Source of the DNA: Sanguibacter suaedae
GTDB lineage: Bacteria > Actinomycetota > Actinomycetes > Actinomycetales > Cellulomonadaceae
Length of the DNA stretch: 64,000 nt
Assembly (NCBI RefSeq): GCF_016342785.1
Contig: NZ_JAEINH010000001.1
Span: forward strand, 248,001-312,000
Direction: 5' to 3'
Positions 17,942-26,236 of this stretch are shown one piece after another. Both the position numbers and the translations under genes were made by a program. The notes beneath the pieces were generated by a model, which worked only from the letters and a program-made list of their open reading frames with translations, ran no database searches and had not been told where the DNA came from. Each line of letters starts with the position of its first letter. The first letter of the stretch is position 1.

Positions 17942-18124
17942 CTGCGCTCCTCTCGAACTCCCAGGTCTGCTCCTGGTCTGGATAGAGACTAGAGGTCACC
18001 AAGTGTTCGCCGCGGATTATGGCGGCACTTTCACCCGGGTGGGGTCTGACCTGCGACGATGCGTCCGGAGCGCTCCGATTCGACCTACCCGCGGTCGGTG
18101 AATCGTTCTCCTTCGGCGGTTGGC

Positions 18125-18176
18125 TGAACATGTTCAAAGGTGCCTGCTACGCTCGATGTTGAACACGTTCAACATC
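18125..18176. promoter_or_regulatory. TetR operators upstream of the tetR gene
   Basis: TGAACATGTTCA (18125-18136) is a perfect 12-base palindrome. At 18155-18176 arms GATGTTGAAC and GTTCAACATC flank AC, a perfect ten-base inverted repeat. Both share TGAAC/GTTCA half sites and lie within 85 bases of the regulator start, so autoregulation is likely. A further CGGAGCGCTCCG palindrome lies at 18066-18077. Confidence 0.68.
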
Positions 18177-18207
18177 GGACGTCGACGGACACGGCACAGG
18201 AGCGGGC

Positions 18208-18879
18208 ATGGCGAGGAACAGCACGGACACCCGGGAGCGGCTCGTCGAGACCGCCCTGCGCCTCTTCCGCTCCGAGGGATACCAGGCGACGACCATGCGT
18301 CGGATCGCCACCGAGACCGGGGTGTCCCTCGGGAACGCCTACTACTACTTCGCCGGCAAGGAGGAGCTCGTCCACGAGCTCTATCTCGTCGTCCAGCGCG
18401 AGCACCGGGCCCTCGCCCTGCCGCGGCTGCGCGAGGACGCCCCGCTGGAGGACAACCTGCGGGCCGTCCTCCACTCCGGCATCGACGTCATGGCGCCGTA
18501 CCACGGGTTCGGGGCGACGTTCGTGCAGACCGCCCTGCCGTCCACGTCACCGGCCAGCCCGTTCTCCGAGCGGTCCGGCGAGGCCCGCACCATGGCCGTC
18601 GACCTCATGCGTCAGGCCGTGACCGCATCCCGCCACCGCCCCTCGCGGTCGCTGCAGACCCAGCTCCCCACCCTCCTGTGGCTCGCGTACCTCGGGGTCA
18701 CCCTGCACTGGGTGAGCGACGGGTCGCCCGACCAGGAACGGACCCGCGTCCTCGTCGACCGGGTCTCGCCCGTCATCGCGAAGGCCGTGAACCTGTCCCG
18801 GCTGCCCATCGCGCGCGGGCTCGTCGACGACATCGTGCGCCTCACCGAGACCCTCGGCACCCGGGCGGTGACCCGATGA
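18208..18879 (+). CDS. TetR/AcrR-family transcriptional regulator
   Basis: 223 residues. The helix-turn-helix lies at about residues 10-55 (TALRLFRSEGYQATTMRRIA, TGVSLGNAYYYFAGKEELV). The ligand domain is helical with no recognised effector. ATG 18208 has ACAGGAG upstream. Its stop overlaps the following SDR-like gene (ATGA), so both are probably repressed together from the palindromes at 18125-18176. Confidence 0.87.
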   Translation: MARNSTDTRERLVETALRLFRSEGYQATTMRRIATETGVSLGNAYYYFAGKEELVHELYLVVQREHRALALPRLREDAPLEDNLRAVLHSGIDVMAPYHGFGATFVQTALPSTSPASPFSERSGEARTMAVDLMRQAVTASRHRPSRSLQTQLPTLLWLAYLGVTLHWVSDGSPDQERTRVLVDRVSPVIAKAVNLSRLPIARGLVDDIVRLTETLGTRAVTR

Positions 18880-19814
18880 GCGCCGGGGCGCGGCTGCGCA
18901 CCGCGGTCGTCGCGGGCGCGTCCGGGTTCGTCGGGCAGCACCTGGTGCGCGGCCTCGAGGAGGCCGGCGTGCGGGTGCGCACCATCGGACGACGCGCAGG
19001 CGACGACGCGTCGTGGGACGACCACGCCGGTCTCGTGCGCGCCGTCACGGGCGCCGATCTCGTCGTGAACCTCGCGGGTCGGTCCGTGAGCTGCCGGTAC
19101 ACCAAGCGCACCGTCGACGAGATCTTCTCGTCCCGCGTCACCACGACGGCGGCGCTGGGGCGGGCGCTCGGTGACTCCTCGGCGCCGCCGGAGCTGTGGG
19201 TCAACGCGAGCACCGGCACCATCTACCGCGACGCCCGGGACCGCCCCATGGACGAGGCGACCGGCGAGATCGGCACCGGACTGTCCGTCGCGGTCGCGCG
19301 CGCATGGGAGCACGAGCTCGACATCGCCCCCACGGACGTGAGGAAGGTCGCGCTGCGCATGTCCATCGTGCTCGGCACCGGCGGCGGTGCCGTCAACCCG
19401 CTCATCAACCTCGCCCGCCTCGGGCTCGGCGGCCGCATGGGCGACGGCGACCAGGTGTTCAGCTGGGTCCACGCCGACGACGTCACCGCGGCGGTCCTCC
19501 ACCTCGCGGCCCACCCGGAGCTCGAGGGGCCCGTGAACGTCGCGACCCCGAACCCTGAGACGAACTCCGAGACGATGCGCCAGGTGCGCGAGGTCTTCGG
19601 CCGGCCGGTGGGCGTCCCCACGCCGGCGTGGCTCCTCGAGCTCGGGGGGCGCCTCATCCGCACTGAGCCCGAGCTCGTCCTCAAGAGCCGATGGGTGCAC
19701 CCCGCGGTGCTCCTCGGCTCGGGGTTCGAGTTCGCCCACCCGACGCTCGCCGGTGCCCTCGAGGAGATCGCCGGCCGCACCCGCCGCGGGATCCTGCCTG
19801 TGGCGCTGGGGTAG
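18876..19814 (+). CDS. NAD-dependent epimerase/dehydratase, TIGR01777 family with DUF1731 C-terminus
   Basis: 312 residues. The Rossmann dinucleotide motif is AGASGFVGQHL near residue 13; VVNLAGRSV, VNASTGTIYRD and FSWVHADDV follow. The C-terminal DUF1731 segment is GVPTPAWLLELGGRLI to FAHPTLAGALEEI. The family is related to YfcH/SulA-like proteins with no settled substrate. It overlaps tetR by four bases. Confidence 0.85.
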   Translation: MSAGARLRTAVVAGASGFVGQHLVRGLEEAGVRVRTIGRRAGDDASWDDHAGLVRAVTGADLVVNLAGRSVSCRYTKRTVDEIFSSRVTTTAALGRALGDSSAPPELWVNASTGTIYRDARDRPMDEATGEIGTGLSVAVARAWEHELDIAPTDVRKVALRMSIVLGTGGGAVNPLINLARLGLGGRMGDGDQVFSWVHADDVTAAVLHLAAHPELEGPVNVATPNPETNSETMRQVREVFGRPVGVPTPAWLLELGGRLIRTEPELVLKSRWVHPAVLLGSGFEFAHPTLAGALEEIAGRTRRGILPVALG

Positions 19815-19827
19815 CCCCCACCGGTCC

Positions 19828-19862
19828 TTGCCCTCTGTCTCGAAGTCCGTCAATATAGGCGC
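19828..19862 (+). promoter_or_regulatory. Candidate leaderless promoter and ArsR-site repeats of the arsenic operon
   Basis: TTGCCC (19828-19833), a 17-base spacer and CAATAT (19851-19856) end seven bases before ATG 19863; there is no ribosome site, so the transcript may start at the ATG. Two near-identical 14-base direct repeats, GTCAATATAGGCGC (19849-19862) and GTCGATACAGGCGC (19865-19878), overlap the start and could bind the ArsR domain encoded downstream. Confidence 0.45.
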
Positions 19863-21026
19863 ATGTCGATACAGGCGCCTCAGGGCTCCCCCGGACCACC
19901 CACCGCACCCGACGCCGCAGCCGCCCGCCTCTCCACCCTCGACCGTCTCCTGCCCGTGTGGATCGGGCTCGCGATGGTCCTCGGGCTCGTCCTCGGCCGG
20001 TTCGTCCCCGCCCTCTCCGACGCGCTCACCGCCATGGAGGTCGGTGGCATCTCCGTCCCCATCGGGGTCGGGCTCCTCGTGATGATGTACCCCGTCCTCG
20101 CGAAGGTCCGCTACGACCGGGTCGGCGCCGTCACCGGCGACAAGCGCCTCCTCATCAGCTCCCTCGTGCTCAACTGGCTCGTCGGCCCGGCGCTCATGTT
20201 CGCCCTCGCGTGGATCTTCCTGCCCGACGTCCCCGAGTACCGCACCGGCCTCATCATCGTGGGGCTCGCCCGGTGCATCGCCATGGTCGTCATCTGGAAC
20301 GACCTCGCCTGCGGCGACCGCGAGGCCGCCGCAGTCCTCGTCGCCATCAACTCCGTCTTCCAGGTCGTCGCCTTCTCCCTCCTCGGGTACTTCTACCTCA
20401 CCGTCCTGCCCGGCTGGCTCGGCCTCGACACGCAGGGCCTCGAGGTGTCCATGGGGCAGATCGCCCTCAACGTCCTCGTGTTCCTCGGGGTGCCCCTCGT
20501 CGCCGGGTTCGCCTCCCGGTGGATCGGCGAGCGCAGCAAGGGCCGTGACTGGTACGAGGAGAGGTTCGTGCCGCGCGTCGGGCCGTGGGCCCTCTACGGC
20601 CTGCTGTTCACCATCGTGCTGCTCTTCGCCCTCCAGGGCGAGGCCGTGACGTCCAACCCCGTCGACGTGGTGCGGATCGCGCTGCCGCTGCTCGTGTACT
20701 TCTTCGTCATGTGGTTCGTCGGTGTCGCCGCCGGCAAGGCCCTGGGTCTCGGGTACGCCCGCTCCACGACCCTCGCGTTCACCGCCGCGGGCAACAACTT
20801 CGAGCTCGCCATCGCCGTCGCCATCGGGACGTTCGGCGCCACGTCCGGCCAGGCGCTCGCCGGGGTGGTGGGCCCTCTCATCGAGGTGCCCGTCCTCGTG
20901 GGCCTCGTGTACGTGTCCTTGTGGTTGGCGCGCCGCTGGTTCGGGGTCGACCCGTACCTGCCCGTCGCGCCCGTCGCCTCCATGGCGCCCGCCCGTGACA
21001 CCGACGACGCCGGGGCGCGGTCGTGA
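19863..21026 (+). CDS. acr3: Arsenite efflux permease ACR3
   Basis: 387 residues, ten membrane segments. The ACR3 signature GLARCIAMVVIWNDLACGD near residue 135 contains the conserved Cys, and FTAAGNNFELAIAVAI lies near 305. It exports arsenite from the cytoplasm using the proton gradient. The stop overlaps the arsR-arsC fusion (GTGA). Confidence 0.93.
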   Translation: MSIQAPQGSPGPPTAPDAAAARLSTLDRLLPVWIGLAMVLGLVLGRFVPALSDALTAMEVGGISVPIGVGLLVMMYPVLAKVRYDRVGAVTGDKRLLISSLVLNWLVGPALMFALAWIFLPDVPEYRTGLIIVGLARCIAMVVIWNDLACGDREAAAVLVAINSVFQVVAFSLLGYFYLTVLPGWLGLDTQGLEVSMGQIALNVLVFLGVPLVAGFASRWIGERSKGRDWYEERFVPRVGPWALYGLLFTIVLLFALQGEAVTSNPVDVVRIALPLLVYFFVMWFVGVAAGKALGLGYARSTTLAFTAAGNNFELAIAVAIGTFGATSGQALAGVVGPLIEVPVLVGLVYVSLWLARRWFGVDPYLPVAPVASMAPARDTDDAGARS

Positions 21027-22060
21027 CCGCGGCGACGTCCGCGAGCCCGGGCGCGGGCGCGGGCGCGGGCGAATCTGCCTGCACGACGTCCGCTCCCGCC
21101 GCGTCGCACGCCATGGGCGCCGACGCCGCGGCCGGCGTCGCGACCGCCCTGCGCGCGCTCGGCGACCCGCTGCGCCTGCGCATGCTGTCGCTCGTCGCGA
21201 CGTCGCCCACCGGTGAGGCGTGCGTGTGCGACATCGCGACCGTCGCCGACGTGTCACAACCCACCGTCTCGCACCACCTCAAGGTCCTCAAGGACGCCGG
21301 CGTCCTCACCTCGGAGCGCCGGGGGACGTGGGTGCACTACCGGGTGGCCGACGCGTACACGGCAGCCGTGCCGGTCCTCCTCGAGGGTTTCGCGGCAGCC
21401 GCCGTCGAGGCCGCACCCGGCGGCCACGCGCCGTCCGGGCTCACCGATGTCGACGCGACCCTCGACCGCGTGGCCGACGACCTCGCCGCCCGGTTCCCCG
21501 ACCTCTCCGCGAGCGTCGTGCTGCGCACCGTCCGGGAGAGCTACACGGCGCTCGCCCGCCGGTCCACCGTCCGCACGCACCTCGTGGTCAACACCGAGCG
21601 CTTCGCCCGCCAACGCCTCGACGACCTCGTGGCCGCAGGGACGGACGAGGTCGACACCCGGCCGCGCGTGCTGTTCGTGTGCGTCGCCAACGCGGGGCGG
21701 TCCCAGCTGGCCGCCGCACTCGTGCGGCACCACGCCGGCGACGCGGTCGTCGTGCGGTCCGCGGGGTCCGCGCCCGCGGGCGACGTCCACCCCGGGGTGC
21801 GGCCGCTCCTCGCCGACCTGGGGGCGGTCGACGCCTTCCCCAAGCCGCTCACGGACGACGCCGTGCGCGCCGCCGACGTCGTGATCACCATGGGGTGCGG
21901 CGACACGTGTCCCGTCCTGCCGGGCAAGCGCTACGAGGACTGGGTGGTGGGCGACCCCGCCCTCGCCTCCCCCGAGGGCACCGAGGCGATCCGCGACGAG
22001 CTCGACCGCCGCGTCCGCGCCCTCCTCGCCGACCTCCTCCCCGACCACCCGCACCCCTGA
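21023..22060 (+). CDS. ArsR-ArsC fusion: arsenic repressor joined to thioredoxin-type arsenate reductase
   Basis: 345 residues in three parts. Residues ~35-110 are an ArsR winged helix with the arsenite-binding ACVCD motif and recognition helix QPTVSHHLKVLKDAGVL. Residues ~140-200 are a helical segment found before some actinobacterial ArsC domains (VVLRTVRESYTALARR). Residues ~215-340 are a low-molecular-weight phosphatase-type ArsC with P-loop CVANAGRS and the Cys pair GCGDTCP. One polypeptide thus senses arsenite and may reduce arsenate. GTG 21023 overlaps acr3 as GTGA. Confidence 0.87.
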   Translation: MTAATSASPGAGAGAGESACTTSAPAASHAMGADAAAGVATALRALGDPLRLRMLSLVATSPTGEACVCDIATVADVSQPTVSHHLKVLKDAGVLTSERRGTWVHYRVADAYTAAVPVLLEGFAAAAVEAAPGGHAPSGLTDVDATLDRVADDLAARFPDLSASVVLRTVRESYTALARRSTVRTHLVVNTERFARQRLDDLVAAGTDEVDTRPRVLFVCVANAGRSQLAAALVRHHAGDAVVVRSAGSAPAGDVHPGVRPLLADLGAVDAFPKPLTDDAVRAADVVITMGCGDTCPVLPGKRYEDWVVGDPALASPEGTEAIRDELDRRVRALLADLLPDHPHP

Positions 22061-22068
22061 CCAGCTTC

Positions 22069-22093
22069 CAGCCGGCGCATGACGGGTCGTGCT
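22069..22093. repeat. 25-base repeat downstream of arsR-arsC (copy 1)
   Basis: This stretch (start CAGCCGGCGCATGACGG, end CGTGCT) recurs at 22652-22676 with three substitutions. Both copies sit 8 and 4 bases after an arsC-type stop codon, so they may be terminators or scars of arsC duplication. Confidence 0.7.
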
Positions 22094-22143
22094 CTTGTGG
22101 ACGATGCGGCGCCTTGAGCGTGCGCCCTGTCCACATGAGCACG
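22088..22143. terminator. Long hairpin between the two arsC-type genes
   Basis: Arms CGTGCTCTTGTGGAC (22088-22102) and GTCCACATGAGCACG (22129-22143) pair over 15 bases with one mismatch around a 26-base loop. It could terminate or attenuate transcription into arsC or stabilise the upstream message. Confidence 0.6.
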
Positions 22144-22209
22144 CCCCGTCGGCCGCGGCTCGCCGCTCTGACTGCCAGCACCGCACCATCCCGAACCCAG
22201 GAGATCCTC

Positions 22210-22647
22210 GTGACCGTTCAGACCGACCGTCCCAGCGCCCTGTTCGTGTGCGTCCACAACGCCGGCCGCTCCCAGATGGCCGCAGGGTTCCTGCGCGCCC
22301 TGTCGGGCGGGGCCGTCGAGGTCCGCTCCGCCGGGTCCATGCCGGCCGAGCAGATCAACCCCGTGGCCGTCGAAGCCATGCGCGAGGTCGGTGTCGACAT
22401 CCGTGCCGAGCAGCCCAAGGTCCTCACCACCGAGGCCGTCCAGGCGTCCGACGTCGTCATCACCATGGGCTGCGGCGACGTCTGCCCCGTCTTCCCGGGC
22501 AAGCGCTACGAGGACTGGAAGCTCGACGACCCCGCCGGTCAGGGCATCGCCTCGGTGCGCCCCATCCGCGACGAGATCCGCGGCCGCATCCTCACCCTGC
22601 TCGCCGAGCTCGGTGTCGAGCCCGTCGAGGTCCCCGCACCGGCCTGA
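22210..22647 (+). CDS. arsC: Arsenate reductase, low-molecular-weight phosphatase type
   Basis: 145 residues. The P-loop CVHNAGRSQMAAGF lies near residue 14 and the redox Cys pair GCGDVCP near 88; Asp in the KRYEDW stretch follows. It reduces arsenate to arsenite, which ACR3 exports. GTG 22210 has CAGGAG seven bases upstream. It is a close paralogue of the ArsC part of the preceding fusion. Confidence 0.92.
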   Translation: MTVQTDRPSALFVCVHNAGRSQMAAGFLRALSGGAVEVRSAGSMPAEQINPVAVEAMREVGVDIRAEQPKVLTTEAVQASDVVITMGCGDVCPVFPGKRYEDWKLDDPAGQGIASVRPIRDEIRGRILTLLAELGVEPVEVPAPA

Positions 22648-22651
22648 CCCT

Positions 22652-22676
22652 CAGCCGGAGCATGACGGAGCGTGCT
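22652..22676. repeat. 25-base repeat downstream of arsC (copy 2)
   Basis: Copy of 22069-22093 with three changes. Here the sequence also forms a small hairpin (AGCATG with CGTGCT), consistent with a terminator between arsC and the convergent GH15 gene. Confidence 0.65.
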
Positions 22677-22693
22677 GGAAGACGTGCAGGGGG

Positions 22694-24544
22694 TCAGGGG
22701 GCGAGGGCCAGGGCCGCCCGGACGAGCGCGAGGTGGCTGAGGGCCTGGGGCAGGTTGCCGAGGAACTCGCCGGTGCGGGCGTCGATCATCTCGGACCAGA
22801 TGCCCACGTCGTTGGCCTGCTCGAGGAGCTCGTCCATCCACTCGGTGGCCTCGTCCTTGCGTCCCACCGTGGCGAGGGCCGCGACACCCCAGAACGCGCA
22901 CGCCGTGAACGTGCCCTCCTCGTCCGCCATGCCGCTGTACCGGTACAGCAGGGGGCCGTCGCCCAGCTCGGCGCGGAGCACGTCGATGGTCGAGCTCATG
23001 CGCTCGCCGGTGTCGAACCCGCTCAGGGCGTGCAGGAAGATCGACGTGTCGAGGTCCGTGCTGCCCGGTGCCATGACGTACGTGCCGCGCTCGTCGTCCC
23101 AGCAGTTCTCGTGGACCCAGTCAGCGATACGGTCGGCCTCGGCGCGCCACCGGTCGGGGACGCCGGGGATCTGCCCCAGCTCGGCGAGGTGCACCGCGCA
23201 GCGCAGCGCCTGCCAGCAGCCCAGCTTGGACGTCGTGAAGTGCTGCTCGTCGTGCAGCTCCCACATGCCGGCGTCGGGGCGGCGCCACACGTCGCACACC
23301 TCGTCGGCGAGGGACGCGAGGAGCCGGCCCGTCTCGTCGTCGAGGAGGTTCCCGGCGTCGACGTAGCCGCGCACCACGGCGAGGAGGTCGCCGTACACAC
23401 CGAGCTGGAGCTGCTGGTCGGCGCTGTTGCCGTTGACGACGGGCCCGATGCCCCGCCACCCGGGGACGAGCGCCTCGCGGTGCTTGTCGGGGAGGCTGCC
23501 GTCGAGCTCGTAGAACACGCGGGCGTGGTTCTCGCGGAGGGTCCGGACGATCCAGCTGGTCGCGGCGTGCGTCTCCTCGCGGAGCCCGAACCCGACGAGC
23601 GCATCGACCGCGTACGCGGTGTCGCGGATCCACGCGTACCGGTAGTCCCAGTTCTTGCCGCCCGCCCAGCTCTCGGGCAGGGACGTGGTGCCCGCGGCGG
23701 CCATGGCGCCCGTGGGGGCGTGGAGGAGGAGCTTGAGGGCGAGAGCGCTGCGCTGCACGGCCTTGCCCCACGCGCCGTCGTAGTGGAACGCCTGGGTCCA
23801 GGCCCGCCAGTTGTCGACGGTCCGGTCGATCCCGGCGTCGACGGTCTCGGGGGCGGGCAGGAAGAGGGGCTCGCCGCTCGTGGCGACGACGCCCACCGTG
23901 TGGCGCGAGCCGGGCGAGGTGGTGAGAACACCGCTCACGTCCTGGGAGGTGACGACGGTGGTGGTCTCGCCCAGCAGACGGACGGCGTGGGTGACGCCGT
24001 CGACGCGCAGCACGGGCCCGTGGACCGTGTCGTGGACCCACGGCGACGCCGTGTTGAGGACCGTGCCGGGCGTCACGCGCCACGTGAGCGCGACGGTGCC
24101 CTCGAGACCTTCGACGCGTCGGGCCAGCTCGCTCCACGGCAGCCGCCCGGCCACGCCGGTGTTCAGGGAGTCCGTGACGCGCACCGTCCCGGTGTCCGTG
24201 ACGTACGTGGTGGCGAGCACGTTGGTGCCGACGATGTACTGGCGGCGGAGCCGGTAGGGCCGGGTGGGGGCGAGCTCGAGGCAGCCGCCGTGGCGGGCGT
24301 CGAGGATGCTCGCGAAGGCGGGCGGCGAGTCGAGGTCGGGTGTGGGGAACCAGTCGATGCACCCGTCGTCGGCGACGAGGGCGATGGTGCGGCCGTCGCC
24401 GATCGCGGCGTACGCGCGCAGGGGTGCGTACCCGTCGGTGCGGGGCGAGGGGTCGCGGAGCTCGTCGGCGTCGCGGTGGCCGGAGCCCTCGACCGCGTGC
24501 CCGGCGTCACCGTCGAGGTTCTCCAGCTCTGGTTGCTCGGTCAT
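22694..24544 (-). CDS. Glycoside hydrolase family 15 (glucoamylase/trehalase-like)
   Basis: 616 residues, no signal peptide. An N-terminal beta-sandwich (YAAIGDGRTIALVADDGCIDWF) leads to an (alpha/alpha)6 barrel with KNWDYRYAWIRD near residue 310, DEEGTFTACAFWGVAALA near 545 (catalytic Glu region) and GIWSEMIDARTGEFLGNLPQALSHLAL at the end. Actinobacterial relatives include trehalases and oligosaccharide glucosidases; the substrate cannot be fixed here. ATG overlaps the stop of the EamA reading frame. Confidence 0.9.
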   Translation of the reverse strand: MTEQPELENLDGDAGHAVEGSGHRDADELRDPSPRTDGYAPLRAYAAIGDGRTIALVADDGCIDWFPTPDLDSPPAFASILDARHGGCLELAPTRPYRLRRQYIVGTNVLATTYVTDTGTVRVTDSLNTGVAGRLPWSELARRVEGLEGTVALTWRVTPGTVLNTASPWVHDTVHGPVLRVDGVTHAVRLLGETTTVVTSQDVSGVLTTSPGSRHTVGVVATSGEPLFLPAPETVDAGIDRTVDNWRAWTQAFHYDGAWGKAVQRSALALKLLLHAPTGAMAAAGTTSLPESWAGGKNWDYRYAWIRDTAYAVDALVGFGLREETHAATSWIVRTLRENHARVFYELDGSLPDKHREALVPGWRGIGPVVNGNSADQQLQLGVYGDLLAVVRGYVDAGNLLDDETGRLLASLADEVCDVWRRPDAGMWELHDEQHFTTSKLGCWQALRCAVHLAELGQIPGVPDRWRAEADRIADWVHENCWDDERGTYVMAPGSTDLDTSIFLHALSGFDTGERMSSTIDVLRAELGDGPLLYRYSGMADEEGTFTACAFWGVAALATVGRKDEATEWMDELLEQANDVGIWSEMIDARTGEFLGNLPQALSHLALVRAALALAP

Positions 24545-25541
24545 CGTGAGTCATCGTCGGACGCGGCCGCGGGCACCGCAACAGCGGGCGTCGTCCCCGG
24601 GGTCCCGGAAGGGGCGACCGCGACGGGCACCTCGACGGCGGGCGCGACGTCGGAGCGTCGTCGTGCCTCAATCTGCTGGCCCCACAAGGTGCCGGCGAGG
24701 ATGAGGACGATCCCCGCGGCGCCGGGGAGGCCGAAGGCGTCGCCGGCCAGGGTGATGCCGACGGCGGCGGCCCACACGGGTTCGGTGCCGAGGAGGAGGC
24801 TCACCCGGGTGGGCGACGTGGTGCGCACGGCCCACATCTGGACGAGGAACGGGAACACGGTGCACAGGACCACGAGGTAGGCGAGCTGGAGGGTGGCCGT
24901 GGTGTCGAGGGTCCGCACGTAGTCCGGCACGGACGTCCCCCACAGCAGGGATCCGACGACGAACACCACGGCGCAGGTGCTCATCTGCACGAACGTCAGG
25001 TGGAGGTTGTCGTTCTCCGGCACGGACCGCTTGTGCATGGTGGTGACGTGCACGGCGCGCACGACGGCGGCCACGAGGATGAGGCCGTCGCCCCACCGGA
25101 AGGTGCCGCCGATCCCGCCGGACAGGAGCGCGACCCCGGCGACGGCGAGCAGCCCGGCCCCGTAGAACCACCGGCTCAGCGGGGCACCGCCGAGGGCGGT
25201 CTCGAGGAGGGGCGTGATGATGATGGTGAGGCTGATGATGAGCCCGGCGTTGGTGGCGCTGGTCCCGGCGATCCCGAAGGTCTCGACGAGGAAGATCGAC
25301 GCGAGGATGAGCCCGAGCAGCACGCCGAGCCGCAGGTCGCGGGTGTGCACGCGCCTGCGGGCGAGCGCGACGAGGAGCCCGAGGAGCGCCGCGGCGGCCA
25401 CCATCCGCACGGCGAGGACGCCGAGGACGGTCTGGGTGGTGACGAGCTCCTTGGCCACCCAGTAGGTGGACCCCAGGCGGCCGCGACGAGCAGGAGGGAC
25501 GCGTCGACGACGCGAGGTCGCGCGAGGGCGGGGGTGGTCAC
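24541..25541 (-). pseudogene. EamA/DMT-family transporter, frameshifted near its N-terminus
   Basis: GTG 25541 overlaps the TetR stop (GTGA) and opens VTTPALARPRVVDASLLLVAAAWG. After the Trp the frame must shift to continue STYWVAKELVTTQTVLGVLAVRM, the normal helix-I exit of this family. The remaining ten-helix EamA transporter runs intact to 24541. The span is 1001 bases, one short of 334 codons, and the missing base falls in the run of four C at 25471-25474 (plus strand). This could be a real mutation or a homopolymer sequencing error. Intact, it would be a metabolite exporter in an operon with TetR and GH15. Confidence 0.82.
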
Positions 25542-26134
25542 GGGTGCTCCTGGTGGGTGGGCCCGGTGCGGGCGGCGAGGTCGGTGGCGGCGTCGCGGAG
25601 GAGCTCGGCTGCGGCCTGGGGTGCGGTGCGCGCGACGGTGAGAGCGGCGATGGTGAGGGCCGCGGTGGTGCGGGCGACGCGGGGTGCGTCGAGGTCGGGG
25701 CAGGGCGTGAGGGCGTCGGTGAAGGCGTCGACGAGGTCGTCGCGGTGCGCGGCGACGGTGCGGGCGAGGGTCTCGTCGTGCGCGGCGATGCTCGTGGAGG
25801 TGTTGACGAGCAGGCACCCGAGGCGGGCGGAGCGGGAGCGGTCGTCGGCGAGGACGTCGGCGAGCTCGCGCAGGTAGGTGACGGCGGCGTCGGGTCCGGC
25901 GCCGGGGGCGCGCAGGGGCGCGAGGCGGGGAGCGACGACGGTGTCGAGGTAGTCGCGGACGGCGTGGTCGAAGAGGCCCCGTTTGCTCCCGAAGGCGTTG
26001 TAGAGGCTGGAGCGGTTGAGGCCGGTGGCGTGCTCGAGGTCGGCGAGGGACGTGGCGTCGTAGCCGCGGTCCCAGAAGAGGTCGCGGGCGGCGCGGACCG
26101 CGGTGGCGGTGTCGAAGGCCTGTGGCCGTCCCAT
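25538..26134 (-). CDS. TetR-family regulator
   Basis: 198 residues from ATG 26134, which has CAGGAG six bases upstream. The helix-turn-helix spans residues ~12-55 (LFWDRGYDATSLADLEHATG, LNRSSLYNAFGSKRGLF). The helical C-domain carries a single Cys in ARLGCLLVNTS, a pattern seen in redox- or electrophile-sensing YxaF/LmrA-like relatives. It is divergent from a CurA-like oxidoreductase and heads the EamA-GH15 operon; it probably represses both directions. Confidence 0.85.
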   Translation of the reverse strand: MGRPQAFDTATAVRAARDLFWDRGYDATSLADLEHATGLNRSSLYNAFGSKRGLFDHAVRDYLDTVVAPRLAPLRAPGAGPDAAVTYLRELADVLADDRSRSARLGCLLVNTSTSIAAHDETLARTVAAHRDDLVDAFTDALTPCPDLDAPRVARTTAALTIAALTVARTAPQAAAELLRDAATDLAARTGPTHQEHP

Positions 26135-26197
26135 GGGTTCTCCTGGGGGCGATGAGGTGGGCGCGGGGTTGCGTGCCCCGTGTGCAAGGATAGATTT

Positions 26198-26210
26198 GAA
26201 CTGATCGTTC
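26198..26210. promoter_or_regulatory. Candidate TetR operator in the divergent gap
   Basis: GAACTGATCGTTC has arms GAAC/GTTC around TGATC, extending outward as TTGAAC/GTTCCA. It lies 27 bases upstream of ATG 26237 and 64 from the TetR start, in the only AT-rich part of the gap. Confidence 0.5.
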
Positions 26211-26236
26211 CACAACCAGCGTCCCAGGAGGATCCC

